IMG/VR virus record: IMGVR_UViG_3300031963_010962
Coordinates: 1 to 21,378 of that record
DNA from: a virus
Direction: 5' to 3' (one strand)
DNA length: 21,378 nucleotides
Each line of letters starts with the position of its first letter. Positions within the stretch are counted from its first letter, which is position 1. Positions 14,491 through 20,530 of this stretch are shown one piece after another. The notes under the pieces are model-generated. The model ran no database searches. It had not been told where the DNA came from and saw only the letters and a list, made by a program, of their open reading frames with translations. The position numbers and the translations under genes were made by a program.

Positions 14491-14604
14491 GCTAAACTAG
14501 GTTTCGATGTTATTAACTCAATTAACATATTTCAAAATACTGGCTTGTCCCGTAACGTACCTTCTCTTCATCGAGCTTGGTTTAGCAGCGTTATGGGCAA
14601 GCCA
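14491..14604 (+). ncRNA. Structured leader RNA with two interleaved long helices (candidate pseudoknot)
   Basis: Helix A pairs 14491-14509 (GCTAAACTAGGTTTCGATG) with 14569-14586: 18 pairs including three wobbles and one bulged T. Helix B pairs 14541-14557 (TGGCTTGTCCCGTAACG) with 14589-14604: 16 pairs, one wobble and one bulged T. The order A5', B5', A3', B3' means the helices cross, giving an H-type pseudoknot with loops of 31, 11 and 2 bases. No credible protein is coded here. It ends 22 bases before the initiator ATG, so it is probably a regulatory leader. I do not recognise it as a known riboswitch. Confidence 0.55.
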
Positions 14605-14626
14605 ACCTTATTAAATTCTAAATAAA

Positions 14627-15208
14627 ATGGCTAAAGATCCAGCATTTTTATTCTATCCCGGCGACTGGCTTGGAGGCACAATTGGGATGACTTTTGAGGA
14701 AAAAGGGGCTTATATGGACGTACTAATTCTTCAATTTAATAGAGGTCATATGACCGAAGATATGATTGCCCATATGTTAGGTCAATCGTTTGGTCGGATT
14801 TGGGTTAAAATTAAGGATAAATTTCAGGTTGATGAAAATGGAATGTACTTTAATGCCAGACTTAACGAGGAAAAAGAGAAGCGTAAGTCGTTCATACAGA
14901 GTCGCGTAAACAATAAAACAGGCAAAAATCAATACTCAAAAAAAGAAGCTCATATGAGAGGTCACTTGACCTCACATATGGAAAATGAAAATGAAAATGA
15001 AAATATAAATGGAATTAGAAATTCTTTGAAAAGGGGGTATGGGGGAAAAACTTTGAAAAAAGGTGCAAACTTTTGCGATTTGGATTTAGGTCGGGCATAC
15101 TTCACCGAAGACGGCACGGTTTGGCAGGAATTGGGTGAAGAGCAGAAAAAACTTTTAGCCGAAAGAAAAATTAATTACTACGAAATTTATCAAGGGGAAA
15201 TTTTTTAA
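14627..15208 (+). CDS. DUF1376 replication-initiator-like protein, 193 aa
   Basis: The N-terminal 90 residues match the DUF1376 family: AFLFYPGDWLGGTIGMTFEE (6-25), KGAYMDVLILQFNRG and VDENGMYFNARLNEEKEKR. Such proteins in phages are winged-helix replication initiators like lambda O or DnaD-like proteins. The middle contains a palindrome-encoded segment (HMRGHLTSHM) and an ENENENEN repeat, an unusual linker whose DNA looks like a replication origin. The C-terminal part is mostly helical (WQELGEEQKKLLAERK). It directly precedes the primase-helicase, supporting a role in loading it on DNA. Confidence 0.8.
   Translation: MAKDPAFLFYPGDWLGGTIGMTFEEKGAYMDVLILQFNRGHMTEDMIAHMLGQSFGRIWVKIKDKFQVDENGMYFNARLNEEKEKRKSFIQSRVNNKTGKNQYSKKEAHMRGHLTSHMENENENENINGIRNSLKRGYGGKTLKKGANFCDLDLGRAYFTEDGTVWQELGEEQKKLLAERKINYYEIYQGEIF
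14741..15010. other. Candidate replication origin inside the initiator gene (iterons, palindrome, AT-rich repeat)
   Basis: The unit CATATGNNAGGTCA occurs at 14771-14784 (plus), 14951-14964 (plus) and 14967-14980 (minus). The last two form a 30-bp palindrome whose 14-base arms match at 13 positions around a CT centre. A 12-bp perfect palindrome GGTCATATGACC lies at 14744-14755. Immediately after the 30-bp palindrome come four exact GAAAAT repeats (14981-15004) and AT-rich DNA. The layout copies lambda ori, where iterons and an AT-rich unwinding region lie within gene O. Confidence 0.55.
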
Positions 15209-15217
15209 AAAACAAAA

Positions 15218-17125
15218 ATGTACTACGACCAGCTTACTAAACTCGGAATCAGGCTTCGCAAGAGAAGCGGCCAAGAAAAAACAACCTGCCCACAATGCTC
15301 AGAGGGCAGAAGAAAAAAAACAGATCCCTGTCTTTCGGTTAGTATTTCTCAGGGCGACTACAACTGTCACAACTGCGGATGGAAGGGGAATGTTAGGGCT
15401 TTTGTGGTTAAGGAAAGTTTGAAAAAATTTGAAAAACCAAGTCAGGATATGCTCAAAAATATTGAGCTAAATGACAGAGTAAAAAAGTATTTTGAAGGTC
15501 GGGGAATAAGTGAGGCTACATTGAAAAAATTCTTTATTCACGGCAAAGAAGAGTGGATGCCGCAAACCCAGAAAAAAGAGCGCTGTATCGTGTTCCCCTA
15601 CATTCGTAATAGCGAAATCGTAAATGCAAAATATCGCGATGGGAAAAAGAATTTTCGCTTGGTAAAAGATGCTGAATTGATTTTTTTCGGGATGCAAACT
15701 TTAGAAGGAAGACGTTGCGCAATTATCGTGGAAGGTGAGATTGATGCTCTTTCCGCATACGAAGCTGGTTTTGGGAAAAACTACGAGCCTGCTTGCAATG
15801 CGGATGGTGAGGTGGTGGAACACGAACTTGGAAGATTTGCTGTTATTTCGGTTCCAAATGGGGCAAGCGCAGGAAGCCAGCGATTGGAGTATCTGGACAA
15901 CAGCGCAGAGTATTTAAGCACTATTGAAGAATTCGTGATAGCGACCGATAACGACGCCCCCGGTCAGGCACTTCGGGACGAGCTGATTCGCCGACTTGGG
16001 GTTGAAAAATGCCGAACGGTGAGGTGGGAAATCTTAAAATCGCACCAGACGCACGGAAACGGCCCAAATTTCGCGCCAAAAGATTTTAATGAGGTGTTAG
16101 TCCATTTTGGAAAGGAGGCCTTAAAATCGCTCGTATTGAGTTCTCAAGAAATTCCGGTTGAAGGCATTTTTTATGTTGAGGATATTTTTTCTTCAATGTT
16201 GGACAATTTTAAACGAGGTGTTCAAGTTGCCCCGCCGACTAATTTTGGAGAAATGGATGAGTATTTTAGATGGAAAAAAGGTGATATAAATCTATGTACT
16301 GGATATGCTAACGCGGGTAAGTCAACCTTTATGCTTCAACTAATGCTTACTAAAAGCATTTGGGATGGTTGGAAGTGGGCAATATTTAGTCCAGAGAATT
16401 ATCCCGCAAATGATTTTTATGATGACTTAGTTGAAATGTATTTAGGTAAGTGGACTTCAAATATGACAGAAGAAGAATATACGGAGGCTTGTAAATTTAT
16501 AGGAGAGCATATATTTTTTGTCTATCCAGAAAACGAACACGATATTGAATCGGTGCACGAAAAGTTTAGATACTTAATTTTAAAAAAAGGATTAGACGGT
16601 GTAATGATTGATCCATTCAATCAACTTGATTCGATGCAAAGGTCTTATCAAAGAGAAGACCAATACTTATCAAGTGTATTAAAGGATATAAAAAGATTTG
16701 CGCTACTTAATGGAATTTGTTATAATATAATTGCTCATCCTAAAAGCCCAACCTATAGAGAAGACAAGTCGCTGCCTATTGCCGATATGTATGATCTTGC
16801 TGGTGGCGCTATGTGGGGTAATAAGGTTGATCAAATTATATCATACTATAGACCAAGGTTTCACGAAGATAAAAACAGTAAAGAGGTTGAGGTGTATATT
16901 CAAAAGGTTAAAAGAAAAAGAACGGGAGGACAGCTAGGGCACTTTGGGATTTATTTAGATTGGAGAACAAAAAGATATTGTCATCCCGTTAGTGGTCAGT
17001 TTTATTGTGATATGAAAATTGCTCGCAAGGCCACGTCTTCCCACAACCCAGAAAACATAACACAAGGAGAAATATCAAAGCAATGGCTACCATACAAGGA
17101 TGGAGATACTGAAGCGCCTTTTTAA
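15218..17125 (+). CDS. Bifunctional DNA primase-helicase, 635 aa
   Basis: The N-terminal zinc-binding domain has C24, C27, C50 and C53 (CPQC and CHNCGW). The TOPRIM primase core has VEGEIDALSAYEAG (171-184, catalytic Glu) and TDNDAPG (243-249, DxD). The C-terminal RecA-like helicase has Walker A GYANAGKST (362-370) and Walker B GVMIDPFNQL (461-470), followed by NIIAHPKSP. This domain order is that of phage T7 gp4 and mitochondrial Twinkle: one protein unwinds DNA and makes RNA primers. The primase half appears richer in G and C than the helicase half. It follows the initiator gene by nine bases. Confidence 0.92.
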   Translation: MYYDQLTKLGIRLRKRSGQEKTTCPQCSEGRRKKTDPCLSVSISQGDYNCHNCGWKGNVRAFVVKESLKKFEKPSQDMLKNIELNDRVKKYFEGRGISEATLKKFFIHGKEEWMPQTQKKERCIVFPYIRNSEIVNAKYRDGKKNFRLVKDAELIFFGMQTLEGRRCAIIVEGEIDALSAYEAGFGKNYEPACNADGEVVEHELGRFAVISVPNGASAGSQRLEYLDNSAEYLSTIEEFVIATDNDAPGQALRDELIRRLGVEKCRTVRWEILKSHQTHGNGPNFAPKDFNEVLVHFGKEALKSLVLSSQEIPVEGIFYVEDIFSSMLDNFKRGVQVAPPTNFGEMDEYFRWKKGDINLCTGYANAGKSTFMLQLMLTKSIWDGWKWAIFSPENYPANDFYDDLVEMYLGKWTSNMTEEEYTEACKFIGEHIFFVYPENEHDIESVHEKFRYLILKKGLDGVMIDPFNQLDSMQRSYQREDQYLSSVLKDIKRFALLNGICYNIIAHPKSPTYREDKSLPIADMYDLAGGAMWGNKVDQIISYYRPRFHEDKNSKEVEVYIQKVKRKRTGGQLGHFGIYLDWRTKRYCHPVSGQFYCDMKIARKATSSHNPENITQGEISKQWLPYKDGDTEAPF

Positions 17126-17136
17126 TCTAACCCAAA

Positions 17137-17601
17137 ATGAAAATACAAAAAGACACTCACGCCCCATTTAGATTTCCTCTTTTACTAATTAAACCAAAGT
17201 TATTAGTATACAGAGTTGCTTTTACGGAATCTTGTAGATATGATATTGGCAACGATCAGGGGGATATTAATAAACTATTTGGTATAGGATATTTTCCTCA
17301 TCATCACGATAGTTCTGTGAGAATAGGATGGAATTATGATTTAGTGTCGGGGAAGATACAGTTATGGGCTTATTGGTATGCTGATGGTGTTAGGCAATAC
17401 TCATACTTAAGAAGCGTTGATATTGGTATGCTGTATTATTTTAAAATATATATTGAGGACGGGGAACACACAATTGACGCGGCGGGTAGAATGTTTTCTG
17501 TTTATTTAAAGCCAAAAAGTATTGGCTATCTTCTTCGCCCTTATTTTGGAGGGAACAGAAAAGCCCCCCATACTATAGTAATAGATTTAAAATCTGTTTA
17601 A
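17137..17601 (+). CDS. Hypothetical beta-rich protein, 154 aa
   Basis: It contains FGIGYFPHHHDSSVRIGWNY (around 49-68), KIQLWAYWYADGVRQYSYLR and ends LLRPYFGGNRKAPHTIVIDL. Proteins of this pattern are common in phages and mobile elements of Bacteroidota, to my memory, and could have a jelly-roll or lectin-like fold, but I recognise no function. The three His and many aromatic residues might bind a carbohydrate or metal. Its stop overlaps the next start (TAATG). Confidence 0.7.
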   Translation: MKIQKDTHAPFRFPLLLIKPKLLVYRVAFTESCRYDIGNDQGDINKLFGIGYFPHHHDSSVRIGWNYDLVSGKIQLWAYWYADGVRQYSYLRSVDIGMLYYFKIYIEDGEHTIDAAGRMFSVYLKPKSIGYLLRPYFGGNRKAPHTIVIDLKSV

Positions 17602-17828
17602 TGGCAATAGTTAGAAACATACAAAACAATAATCTGTATAGATATCTTGGGGGTAATACATACCGAAATATTATGACTGGCGTAGAAGGAGAAATAGACG
17701 AAGCGGTAGCAAGTCGGATATTTAAGATAAACTTGGAGTTAACGGATCTGTGTGAGAACTTCCCCAACATAGAGATTATGATTAACAAGTTAAAACTTAA
17801 ATCAGATAAAAATGGAACCGACAATTAA
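17601..17828 (+). CDS. Hypothetical small phage protein, 75 aa
   Basis: It begins MAIVRNIQNNNLYRYLGGNT and contains GVEGEIDEAVASRIFKINLE and a short helical tail. It is a familiar type of small early protein in Bacteroidota phages with no known role, as far as I recall. Translational coupling to both neighbours (TAATG at the start, overlap of 17 bases at the end) supports it as a real gene. Confidence 0.7.
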   Translation: MAIVRNIQNNNLYRYLGGNTYRNIMTGVEGEIDEAVASRIFKINLELTDLCENFPNIEIMINKLKLKSDKNGTDN

Positions 17829-18036
17829 AAGGTTTGCTAAATGGGTTATTGAAAAATATCAAATTAATATACCCGAAAAGGTATTAGAAGAAATGTATAA
17901 CGATTCTCGTAAAGAAGTAGTAAATGCGTGGGAAGACGGCGCACTTGCTGGAGAGTCGTATATGTTCTGGATAAACGGAAGTGAATATTATGATAAAACT
18001 TACTCAAACGATTTAAACGATACCGGCTCTCGTTAA
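17812..18036 (+). CDS. Hypothetical acidic protein, 74 aa
   Basis: The sequence MEPTIKRFAKWVIEKYQINI, then VVNAWEDGALAGESYMFWIN, is helical with aromatic residues and ends in a Ser/Asp/Asn-rich tail. No family is recognised. It overlaps the upstream gene by 17 bases. Its stop codon lies in the loop of a small hairpin that precedes the SSB gene. Confidence 0.65.
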   Translation: MEPTIKRFAKWVIEKYQINIPEKVLEEMYNDSRKEVVNAWEDGALAGESYMFWINGSEYYDKTYSNDLNDTGSR

Positions 18037-18044
18037 CCGGTTTT
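18022..18044 (+). terminator. Weak hairpin and T-run before the SSB gene
   Basis: ACCGG (18022-18026) can pair with CCGGT (18037-18041) across a 10-base loop, followed by TTTT. Five pairs is weak for termination, and the SSB start is only a few bases on, so it may tune rather than stop transcription. Confidence 0.35.
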
Positions 18045-18047
18045 ATT

Positions 18048-18605
18048 ATGTCTGGTCTTATTAAAAAAACAGAAGGGGTTACTTACTTAAACATCAAAGA
18101 AGGGAAATTGGTGTCAAAGAAAAATGGTGTCCTCGAAACCTTTGACGGCGTTAAGGGTACAATTTCAAAGATTGAGTTTATCAAGGACGAGTACGAGGGT
18201 AAGCCTTACGAAAAGGCCGCTATCCACATTAGTTACGTTGATGAAAACTTTATCTTACAGATGCACGTTGATAGCGGGTATTTTAGAAACTTTTGTAATG
18301 CGTTAAAAAACGGCAATCCAAAAGAAGAGGTTTATATCCAGCCATCATTTAAAAAAGATGAAAGAGGTAAAAGTATGGCAGGTTGCTTTGTTTCTCAAAA
18401 TGGAAAATTCTTAAAGCACGCACACACTAAAGATGCTCCGGGAGATCTTCCCCAACTTGAAACAGTAACCTTCAAAGGAGAAACGCGCTATGATAACTCA
18501 AAACAAATTGAATACTGGAAAAATTGGATATCTAAAACTTTTGCTGGAGAGGCTACACAAACACAAGAACAAGTAGAAGATGATGCTACGGATTTACCCT
18601 TTTAA
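18048..18605 (+). CDS. Single-stranded DNA-binding protein (SSB-like), 185 aa
   Basis: The acidic tail ends DDATDLPF, closely resembling the DDDIPF tip by which SSB proteins recruit replication enzymes. The N-terminal two thirds is beta-rich with KISKIEF-like strands (GTISKIEFIKDEYEGKPYEK) and aromatic residues suited to an OB fold. It would coat unwound DNA made by the primase-helicase. It lies in the replication cluster and overlaps the next gene by one base (TAATG). Confidence 0.75.
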   Translation: MSGLIKKTEGVTYLNIKEGKLVSKKNGVLETFDGVKGTISKIEFIKDEYEGKPYEKAAIHISYVDENFILQMHVDSGYFRNFCNALKNGNPKEEVYIQPSFKKDERGKSMAGCFVSQNGKFLKHAHTKDAPGDLPQLETVTFKGETRYDNSKQIEYWKNWISKTFAGEATQTQEQVEDDATDLPF

Positions 18606-18790
18606 TGGAGGGAACAATAACGCTGTACGACTACAATAATGATTTTATCACCTCTTCAAGGTATAAGGGCCTATCAAACAGAAAAAGCATCATTCTGGGC
18701 TGGCGCAATAAATATGGCAAGAGGATGGATAGAATGTATTTACAAGTAGCACCTAATTACTTTTCATCACAAAAGAAGCCGAGGAAATAA
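18605..18790 (+). CDS. Hypothetical small basic protein, 61 aa
   Basis: It begins MEGTITLYDYNNDFITSSRY and ends with a basic tail, SSQKKPRK. No family is recognised. Its TAA stop is the last three bases of the loop of the downstream terminator, so the 3' end of the coding sequence forms half of that hairpin. It starts within the SSB stop codon (TAATG), so is likely coupled to SSB. Confidence 0.65.
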   Translation: MEGTITLYDYNNDFITSSRYKGLSNRKSIILGWRNKYGKRMDRMYLQVAPNYFSSQKKPRK

Positions 18791-18807
18791 CCTCGGCTTT
18801 CTTCTTT
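18776..18807. terminator. Strong bidirectional intrinsic terminator
   Basis: AAGCCGAGG (18776-18784) and CCTCGGCTT (18791-18799) form a perfect 9-bp stem with loop AAATAA, followed by T-rich sequence (TTTCTTCTTT). On the minus strand the stem is followed by CTTTTGT. It separates the rightward replication operon from the convergent HTH-lipoprotein cassette. Confidence 0.9.
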
Positions 18808-18853
18808 ACCGCCGAAACCCGACCAAGAGTCCCGTTATTAAATGGTGCGGTAA

Positions 18854-19003
18854 TTAGTTTCCTTTACGGAACTCAATTCCTATAAAGACCTTTGTGGAAT
18901 CACGAAGAACTTTACCGTCTACATATTGCTTTTGGATAGTTACGCAAGATGTCAGGGAAGTCGCGATACAGGTAAGTACGGCGATTGATAAAATCTTTTT
19001 CAT
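18854..19003 (-). CDS. Small lipoprotein, 49 aa
   Basis: The frame MKKILSIAVLTCIATSLTSC begins with a positively charged n-region, a hydrophobic stretch and the lipobox LTSC, with the lipidated Cys at position 20. The mature part is only 29 residues (VTIQKQYVDGKVLRDST and on). Signal peptidase II would anchor it in the cell envelope. Phage-encoded small lipoproteins (for example Llp of phage T5) block infection by related phages, so superinfection exclusion is a reasonable guess. It is second in a minus-strand unit with an HTH gene, unlike neighbours on the plus strand. Confidence 0.7.
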   Translation of the reverse strand: MKKILSIAVLTCIATSLTSCVTIQKQYVDGKVLRDSTKVFIGIEFRKGN

Positions 19004-19013
19004 AGATGCAAAG

Positions 19014-19172
19014 TTATTCTAAAACAAGGATAAAGTGGGACGTCTTTCCGCTTCCAGACTTGTAATAAGCCTTAACTCCGGGTAATGGGTTATTCATCTT
19101 TATTCTTTTTACAATTGCCTGCCTCGTAAGACCAAGCGATTTAGCGTACTTGGTTATAGAAATAATCTTCAT
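19014..19172 (-). CDS. Small helix-turn-helix DNA-binding protein, 52 aa
   Basis: MKIISITKYAKSLGLTRQAI followed by VKRIKMNNPLPGVKAY forms a compact HTH of a kind common in phage regulators. The second helix (LTRQAIVKRIK) would be the recognition helix. It is first in the two-gene unit and is preceded by a good promoter just four bases before the ATG, suggesting a leaderless mRNA. It may repress its own promoter through the repeat AATTGACAAC next to it. Confidence 0.7.
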   Translation of the reverse strand: MKIISITKYAKSLGLTRQAIVKRIKMNNPLPGVKAYYKSGSGKTSHFILVLE

Positions 19173-19176
19173 AAAG

Positions 19177-19207
19177 CAAAGATAAAAAACGGGTTGCTAA
19201 TTGACAA
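19177..19207 (-). promoter_or_regulatory. Promoter of the HTH-lipoprotein unit (TTG-N20-TATCTTTG) with direct repeats
   Basis: On the minus strand TTG (19207-19205), 20 bases, TATCTTTG (19184-19177), then four bases to the ATG. The 10-mer AATTGACAAC occurs at 19199-19208, overlapping the -33 element, and again 30 bp away at 19229-19238. An inverted repeat AAGTA-TTTG-TACTT lies between the repeats. These are plausible operators. Confidence 0.7.
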
Positions 19208-19375
19208 CAAGTATTTGTACTTATTTACAATTGACAACCTCAGGGTATCCCCCTATCGGTGCCGTATCTTCCCCCACAACACAAGAAACAAAAGAAAGAG
19301 AAGAAGAAGAGAGAGGAACAATACACACAAGGGGGGAACACCACCCCCGCCCCCATACATCTACTGAGTGGCACG

Positions 19376-19473
19376 ACTTCCCGCAACACAACGGACACAA
19401 TAGAAGCAAGGGAACAAGGCAAGGACAAGACCAACCCCACCCCCCGCAACTATCGGCATAACTTCCCGCAACA
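19376..19473. repeat. Direct repeat ACTTCCCGCAACA, two copies
   Basis: The 13-mer is exact at 19376-19388 and 19461-19473, 85 bp apart. A related copy, TCTTCCCCCACAACA, starts at 19267. These are extended versions of the genome-wide CTTCCC motif and the closest matches to each other. Confidence 0.8.
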
Positions 19474-19534
19474 TTCAGCAAAGGCAAAAAAAACACCCCA
19501 CCCCGTAAGGCAAAACCGAAGCCCCAAAAAACCC

Positions 19535-19557
19535 ACACCCGCGCGGCGCGCGGGTGT
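19535..19557 (-). terminator. GC-rich perfect hairpin, possible minus-strand terminator
   Basis: ACACCCGCGC and GCGCGGGTGT form a 10-bp perfect stem with loop GGC. On the minus strand it is followed by GGGTTTTTTGG, which would allow intrinsic termination. Its GC content is far above its surroundings. No minus-strand gene immediately upstream was found. Confidence 0.5.
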
Positions 19558-19586
19558 CCCCTCTAAGAGTATGCCCGCAGCAAAAA

Positions 19587-19608
19587 CCCCTCTTAAGAAT
19601 AAGAGGGG
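19587..19608 (-). terminator. Hairpin CCCCTCTTA / TAAGAGGGG, possible minus-strand terminator
   Basis: A 9-bp perfect stem with loop AGAA. On the minus strand it is followed by TTTTTG, fitting a terminator. A second copy of CCCCTCT at 19557-19564 could compete for the same AGAGGGG arm on a plus-strand RNA. Confidence 0.5.
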
Positions 19609-19747
19609 CTACACAAACAATAACAAGAAAAACGCTGCTTACAAAGTTACGATTCCGATGTGTAAAAGTTCCCCAAACTTTTTCCAAAAAAAATTTGGAA
19701 TTAAATTTAACCCGTATTACCTTCGTGTCTGATCATAGGTTTTTTCA

Positions 19748-19755
19748 TAGGTTTG
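19748..19755 (+). promoter_or_regulatory. Possible -7 element (TAGGTTTG) before an attenuator-like hairpin
   Basis: TAGGTTTG fits TAnnTTTG, but no TTG is present at the right upstream distance. If active, it would start RNA at about 19760, just before the terminator at 19775-19806, so the annealing protein would be controlled by attenuation. Confidence 0.35.
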
Positions 19756-19774
19756 GTTAATGGATTTAGGAAAC

Positions 19775-19806
19775 CCGCCTGTATTTCTATACGGGCGGCT
19801 TTTTTT
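19775..19806 (+). terminator. Strong intrinsic terminator ahead of the annealing protein gene
   Basis: CCGCCTGTAT and ATACGGGCGG form a 10-bp stem (one wobble) with loop TTCT, followed by C and seven T. It ends a plus-strand transcript from upstream or acts as an attenuator for the recombination genes, whose ATG is 22 bases later. Confidence 0.9.
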
Positions 19807-19827
19807 AGTAAACAACAATAACAAGAT

Positions 19828-20508
19828 ATGACACAAACAACCCTGCACCTGCTTGCAGATGGCGAAGGTATCTTTAACCGTATCGCCGAATTTGCCGAAG
19901 GTCAAGACTCTCTTTCTGACGTGCTTGAAATGATAGACCGCTACGAGCCGCCAGCGTCTTGGATACTAGAACTTCCCTCACAATTAAAGGAAGGCACTTA
20001 CAAAACCCTTCCCCTTGAGCTAATGGAGGCTACTGCAAAGCGTATATTTGGCCAAGGAAGCGCTATCGGTAGCATATCTAACCCAATTATCATTCAGGAT
20101 AAACTGGGCAAATTTAGCGTCTCCGTGACCGTAGAATACGTCCTTTGTGGCAACTACGGCTACCATCACGTAACAGGTATCGCCTCTGTGACTTCCCCCA
20201 ACCTACAAGGACTAGAGCTTGCTACTCCAAAGGCCTCATCAATGGCAGCAAAAAATGCCCTCAAGCAACTAGGAGGACTTTTCGGAAAGTACTTAAATAA
20301 AGTAGAGGATCAGGAAATCTCCGAGGCACCAAAAGAAAACTTGGAAGAGAGACTAGAATCACTTCCGGAAACATTAAAATCAGTAAAAAATCTTGAAGAA
20401 CTCAAAACTTTCAGAAAATTAGTGTATTCAAAAAGTGTTTCACACGAAATTCAGGCGATTTACGAAGAAAAGTTTAGGGAATTAAAGTCAATTGACCAAA
20501 AAAAATAA
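19828..20508 (+). CDS. Rad52/Erf-like single-strand DNA annealing protein, 226 aa
   Basis: The core segment has KLGKFSVSVTVEYVLCGNYG (around 91-110) and the helix ATPKASSMAAKNALKQLGGL followed by FGKYLN (131-156), the pattern of Rad52-type annealing proteins (strand pair, then a KAxxxAxKxAlkxlG-FGxxL helix). The C-terminal third is helical and acidic, like tails that bind SSB. It would anneal single strands made by the following exonuclease, in phage recombination or concatemer formation. Alternatives are Erf or Sak-type families. The next gene starts 22 bases on. Confidence 0.7.
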   Translation: MTQTTLHLLADGEGIFNRIAEFAEGQDSLSDVLEMIDRYEPPASWILELPSQLKEGTYKTLPLELMEATAKRIFGQGSAIGSISNPIIIQDKLGKFSVSVTVEYVLCGNYGYHHVTGIASVTSPNLQGLELATPKASSMAAKNALKQLGGLFGKYLNKVEDQEISEAPKENLEERLESLPETLKSVKNLEELKTFRKLVYSKSVSHEIQAIYEEKFRELKSIDQKK

Positions 20509-20530
20509 CCGAAATTTTAAAAAAAACAAT

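Larger units (their letters stand above)
19208..19747. other. Gene-free A/C-rich region with hairpins and repeats
   Basis: I see no credible gene here; the open frames have biased, low-complexity translations. From about 19255 to 19535 the plus strand is rich in A and C and poor in T. It holds three copies of the CTTCCC motif in the same orientation (19268, 19377, 19462), two perfect hairpins (19535-19557, 19587-19608), and a nine-base direct repeat CATAGGTTT (19734-19742, 19746-19754). It may be a regulatory or replication region, or encode an RNA. Confidence 0.6.

Noticed and set aside
14395-14625. Open frame of 76 codons overlapping the kinase 3' end and the leader
   Set aside because: It overlaps the real kinase gene, has no recognisable composition or start, and its region is better explained by the two RNA helices.
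18806-18853. Inverted repeat TTACCGC ... GCGGTAA with a 34-base loop
   Set aside because: Seven pairs with a long loop between a terminator and a stop codon can occur by chance; no function can be supported.
19221-19538. Minus-strand open frame of 105 codons, Cys/Leu/Ser-rich
   Set aside because: It is the mirror of the A/C-rich strand; composition explains both the length and the apparent hydrophobicity.
19259-19732. Plus-strand open frame of 157 codons in the A/C-rich region
   Set aside because: Its translation is low-complexity (Lys, Thr, Pro, Asn) and arises from the T-poor composition, which removes stop codons; no domain or start signal is seen.
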